From Mageeibacillus sp. UBA1243 (GTDB lineage Bacteria > Bacillota > Clostridia > UBA1212), in NCBI GenBank assembly GCA_002308595.1, contig DBWH01000068.1, positions 10,319-36,581 of the forward strand: 26,263 bases of DNA. The letters are read 5' to 3'. Below the pieces are notes generated by a model, which had not been told where the DNA came from, did not search any database, and saw nothing but the letters and a program-made list of their open reading frames with translations. Below, piece by piece: positions 24,948 through 26,263 of this stretch. Within the stretch, counting starts at the first letter, position 1, and each line of letters begins with the position of its first letter. The position numbers and the translations under genes were made by a program.

Positions 24948-25709
24948 GCCAGTGTCACGGCAGCTAACATGGCAATCAAAGCTACAACACAGGGTTCATT
25001 GCTGATATCTAAAGATGATGTTTCTTGGACTACTGCAACTTCGAGGATTGACTTTGAACTGGATACCTCATCAGAAGCGATAGACGTTACACCAGTATCA
25101 GTTAACCCTTCTGCAGCAGGAACAACTTGGTATACCGCTTCCGGAACTGACGCGAATAACGGCACAAGACATGGCAATTTTACAGCGCTTGCAAATAGCT
25201 CTTTCACCACATCAAGCAACGCTGAGTGGCAGAGCGGTTCGACCACATATGCGCTTCACGAAACATTCTATATCAAATCACCTTCCGGTGACATGTCCAA
25301 ACTTGGTGTTTCAGGCATATCTGTAAGCAAACTTGATGGTCAAACATCAAACACCGATATCGACAATGCTGTTACTGTCAGAATTGAGATTAGAACAAAA
25401 GGAAGTACCGATACAATCTTCACAACGTGGGTTAACACTAATTCCACAACCATCTCATATGCAACCGGAACAAATTCACAAGCTAACGGCTTTGTTCTTA
25501 AGTCAGAAGGTGGCAACCTTGTAAAGAATGCTTCCGATACAGCTACACATACAATCGATATGACAGCAGACACGAGCTATGAAGTTGATGTTTACGTTTA
25601 CATCGACGGAGAAAATACTAACTGCACTTCTTACAAAGCATATGGTTGGAAGGGTGTAACTCTGGACATTACATTCGGAACTGATATAACATATCAGGAT
25701 GAAGCCTAA
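24942..25709 (+). CDS. Cassette D: signal-less SipW-type surface protein (255 aa)
   Basis: Starts MNASVTAANMAIKATTQGSL and ends TFGTDITYQDEA. It is the close relative of cassette B, with shared blocks such as PVSVNPSAAGTTWYTASGT (one change), TTWVNTNSTT and DTATHTIDM, and the C-terminal YEVDVYVYIDGENTNC. The centre (about 76-125) is the part that differs most. TAA-ATC-ACG-ATG upstream means the frame is closed two codons before the ATG and no signal peptide exists. The 175 bases between this gene and the divergent ATPase show no ribosome binding site and no good plus-strand promoter. Intact frame despite apparent silence suggests it is kept by recombination with an expressed copy. Confidence 0.77.
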   Translation: MNASVTAANMAIKATTQGSLLISKDDVSWTTATSRIDFELDTSSEAIDVTPVSVNPSAAGTTWYTASGTDANNGTRHGNFTALANSSFTTSSNAEWQSGSTTYALHETFYIKSPSGDMSKLGVSGISVSKLDGQTSNTDIDNAVTVRIEIRTKGSTDTIFTTWVNTNSTTISYATGTNSQANGFVLKSEGGNLVKNASDTATHTIDMTADTSYEVDVYVYIDGENTNCTSYKAYGWKGVTLDITFGTDITYQDEA

Positions 25710-26083
25710 TATTGTGAAGTACTTCAGCTATCCCATTTCAGACTAAATATTAGTCTCGTAATGGTATAGCGAAGTCCATCACTAAATAGCGAGCAAAAGC
25801 CGTCTGATTCGTTTTAAAGGGTTAGACAGCTTTTGTTATTCAAACAACCAATTGCTAAACTTTTAACTGTTTTAGATATGAATCCGATCGAAAGACAACC
25901 CTTCTTCGTTTTTATTGCCTTTATCCTTGAATGTCAACGATTAGTTAAGAGGGGTAGAAACCTATATGTTTTAACCATTCTTCACAAACTGCATCGTCAT
26001 ACACGAGACTTTCCCGACCGTTTAGCCTTTCAATCTGTCCGGCATATGATAGATGTTTTTTTCGATTCGTTCATATTTCACAT
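25710..26083. other. Region after cassette D without a supported gene
   Basis: Contains a 12-base perfect palindrome TGAAGTACTTCA (25715-25726), a small stem GACTAA/TTAGTC (25741-25755) and a hairpin AAAAGC-c-GTCTGA / TTAGAC-a-GCTTTT (25795-25834) that may be a weak terminator of cassette D. A plus-strand open frame of 93 codons (25833-26114) starts with TTG, has no ribosome binding site and an unusual composition; I do not accept it as a gene. Confidence 0.45.
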
Positions 26084-26134
26084 AAAAAATGTCTCCCCTG
26101 GGCCACATCGTTGAGAGGTGCGGGGAGTCCTGTT
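26084..26134 (-). ncRNA. Candidate small RNA or attenuator leader
   Basis: From the predicted start near 26134 the minus-strand transcript would soon form a hairpin with stem CTCCCC (26122-26127) and GGGGAG (26093-26098), with extra inner pairing GCAC/GTG. After three bases comes a run of six T (26084-26089), as in an intrinsic terminator. The product would be about 50 bases. No known RNA family was recognised. Confidence 0.35.
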
Positions 26135-26140
26135 GCTTGC

Positions 26141-26169
26141 ATTATAATCAGGCATTAAACCTTTATCAA
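26141..26169 (-). promoter_or_regulatory. Strong sigma-A promoter reading leftward
   Basis: On the minus strand TTGATA (26164-26169), 17-base spacer, perfect TATAAT (26141-26146). No protein gene with a good start follows it. Confidence 0.7.
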
Positions 26170-26263
26170 GGGTTTTCTTTATAGAGGCTCAGCACCTTTT
26201 CCCTTGATAGCCTTGTAAATTGGAAGGCAAAAGAAACCGAGAGATTTAATATACAGAACTATC

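Noticed and set aside
25860..26090. Minus-strand fragments resembling an integrase N-terminus (KYERIEKNIYHMPDRL)
   Set aside because: The resemblance covers only about 17 residues before a stop; too short to support a recombinase remnant.
25833..26114. 93-codon plus-strand frame near the right end
   Set aside because: TTG start, no ribosome binding site, no recognisable motif, and it runs through the hairpin of the candidate small RNA.

Overview
The window looks like an accessory region from a Firmicutes chromosome, most likely an uncultured gut Clostridia. Supporting signs are the moderate GC content, strong sigma-A-type promoters and AGGAGG ribosome binding sites, SipW-type (TasA/camelysin-like) secreted proteins, a clostridial large serine recombinase paired with a SHOCT-like partner, and AAA/DUF4143 ATPases. 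No rRNA, tRNA or CRISPR array was seen.

Left half (1-15435, minus strand): a surface-structure operon read right to left. From one promoter near 15378-15407, which carries palindromic candidate operators, come three small exported or anchored proteins (14213-15172, 13304-14164, 12201-13271). All have a single N-terminal hydrophobic segment followed by a SipW-like AWF/SWF/AAF junction. Next is a 3391-residue beta-helix-like giant with many GG(L/V/I)xG repeats (1962-12137), then a SipW/Sec11-type signal peptidase with an Ala/Glu-rich tail (721-1830). A membrane protein runs off the left edge (1-464). The likely logic is a dedicated signal peptidase maturing the subunits of a cell-surface fibre or adhesin.

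Middle (15534-17255, minus strand): a large serine recombinase and its translationally coupled SHOCT-like partner, GC-rich, directly upstream of and co-oriented with the surface operon.

Right half (17477-26263): four related cassettes (A 17486-18232 +, B 18376-19137 +, C 19188-20006 -, D 24942-25709 +). They encode the mature part of SipW-type surface proteins but lack a signal peptide. All begin at the same place, a W-T-C-W-C-N-ATGAAC junction at the residues where the SipW signal segment would end. B, C and D have no visible ribosome binding site, C and D have an in-frame TAA two codons before the ATG, and B sits directly behind a transcription terminator. They look like silent, shufflon-like or gene-conversion donor cassettes for a variable surface protein expressed elsewhere. 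Between them lie three AAA ATPases with nuclease-like C-terminal domains (20221-21432, 21659-22933, 23375-24766), each with its own promoter or good ribosome binding site. The right end has no convincing protein gene, but holds a strong minus-strand promoter followed about 50 bases later by a hairpin and T-run, a candidate small RNA or attenuator.

The most interesting candidate system is the combination of silent surface-protein cassettes sharing a fixed 5' junction with an adjacent serine recombinase and a SipW secretion operon. All functional links are inferred from sequence and position.
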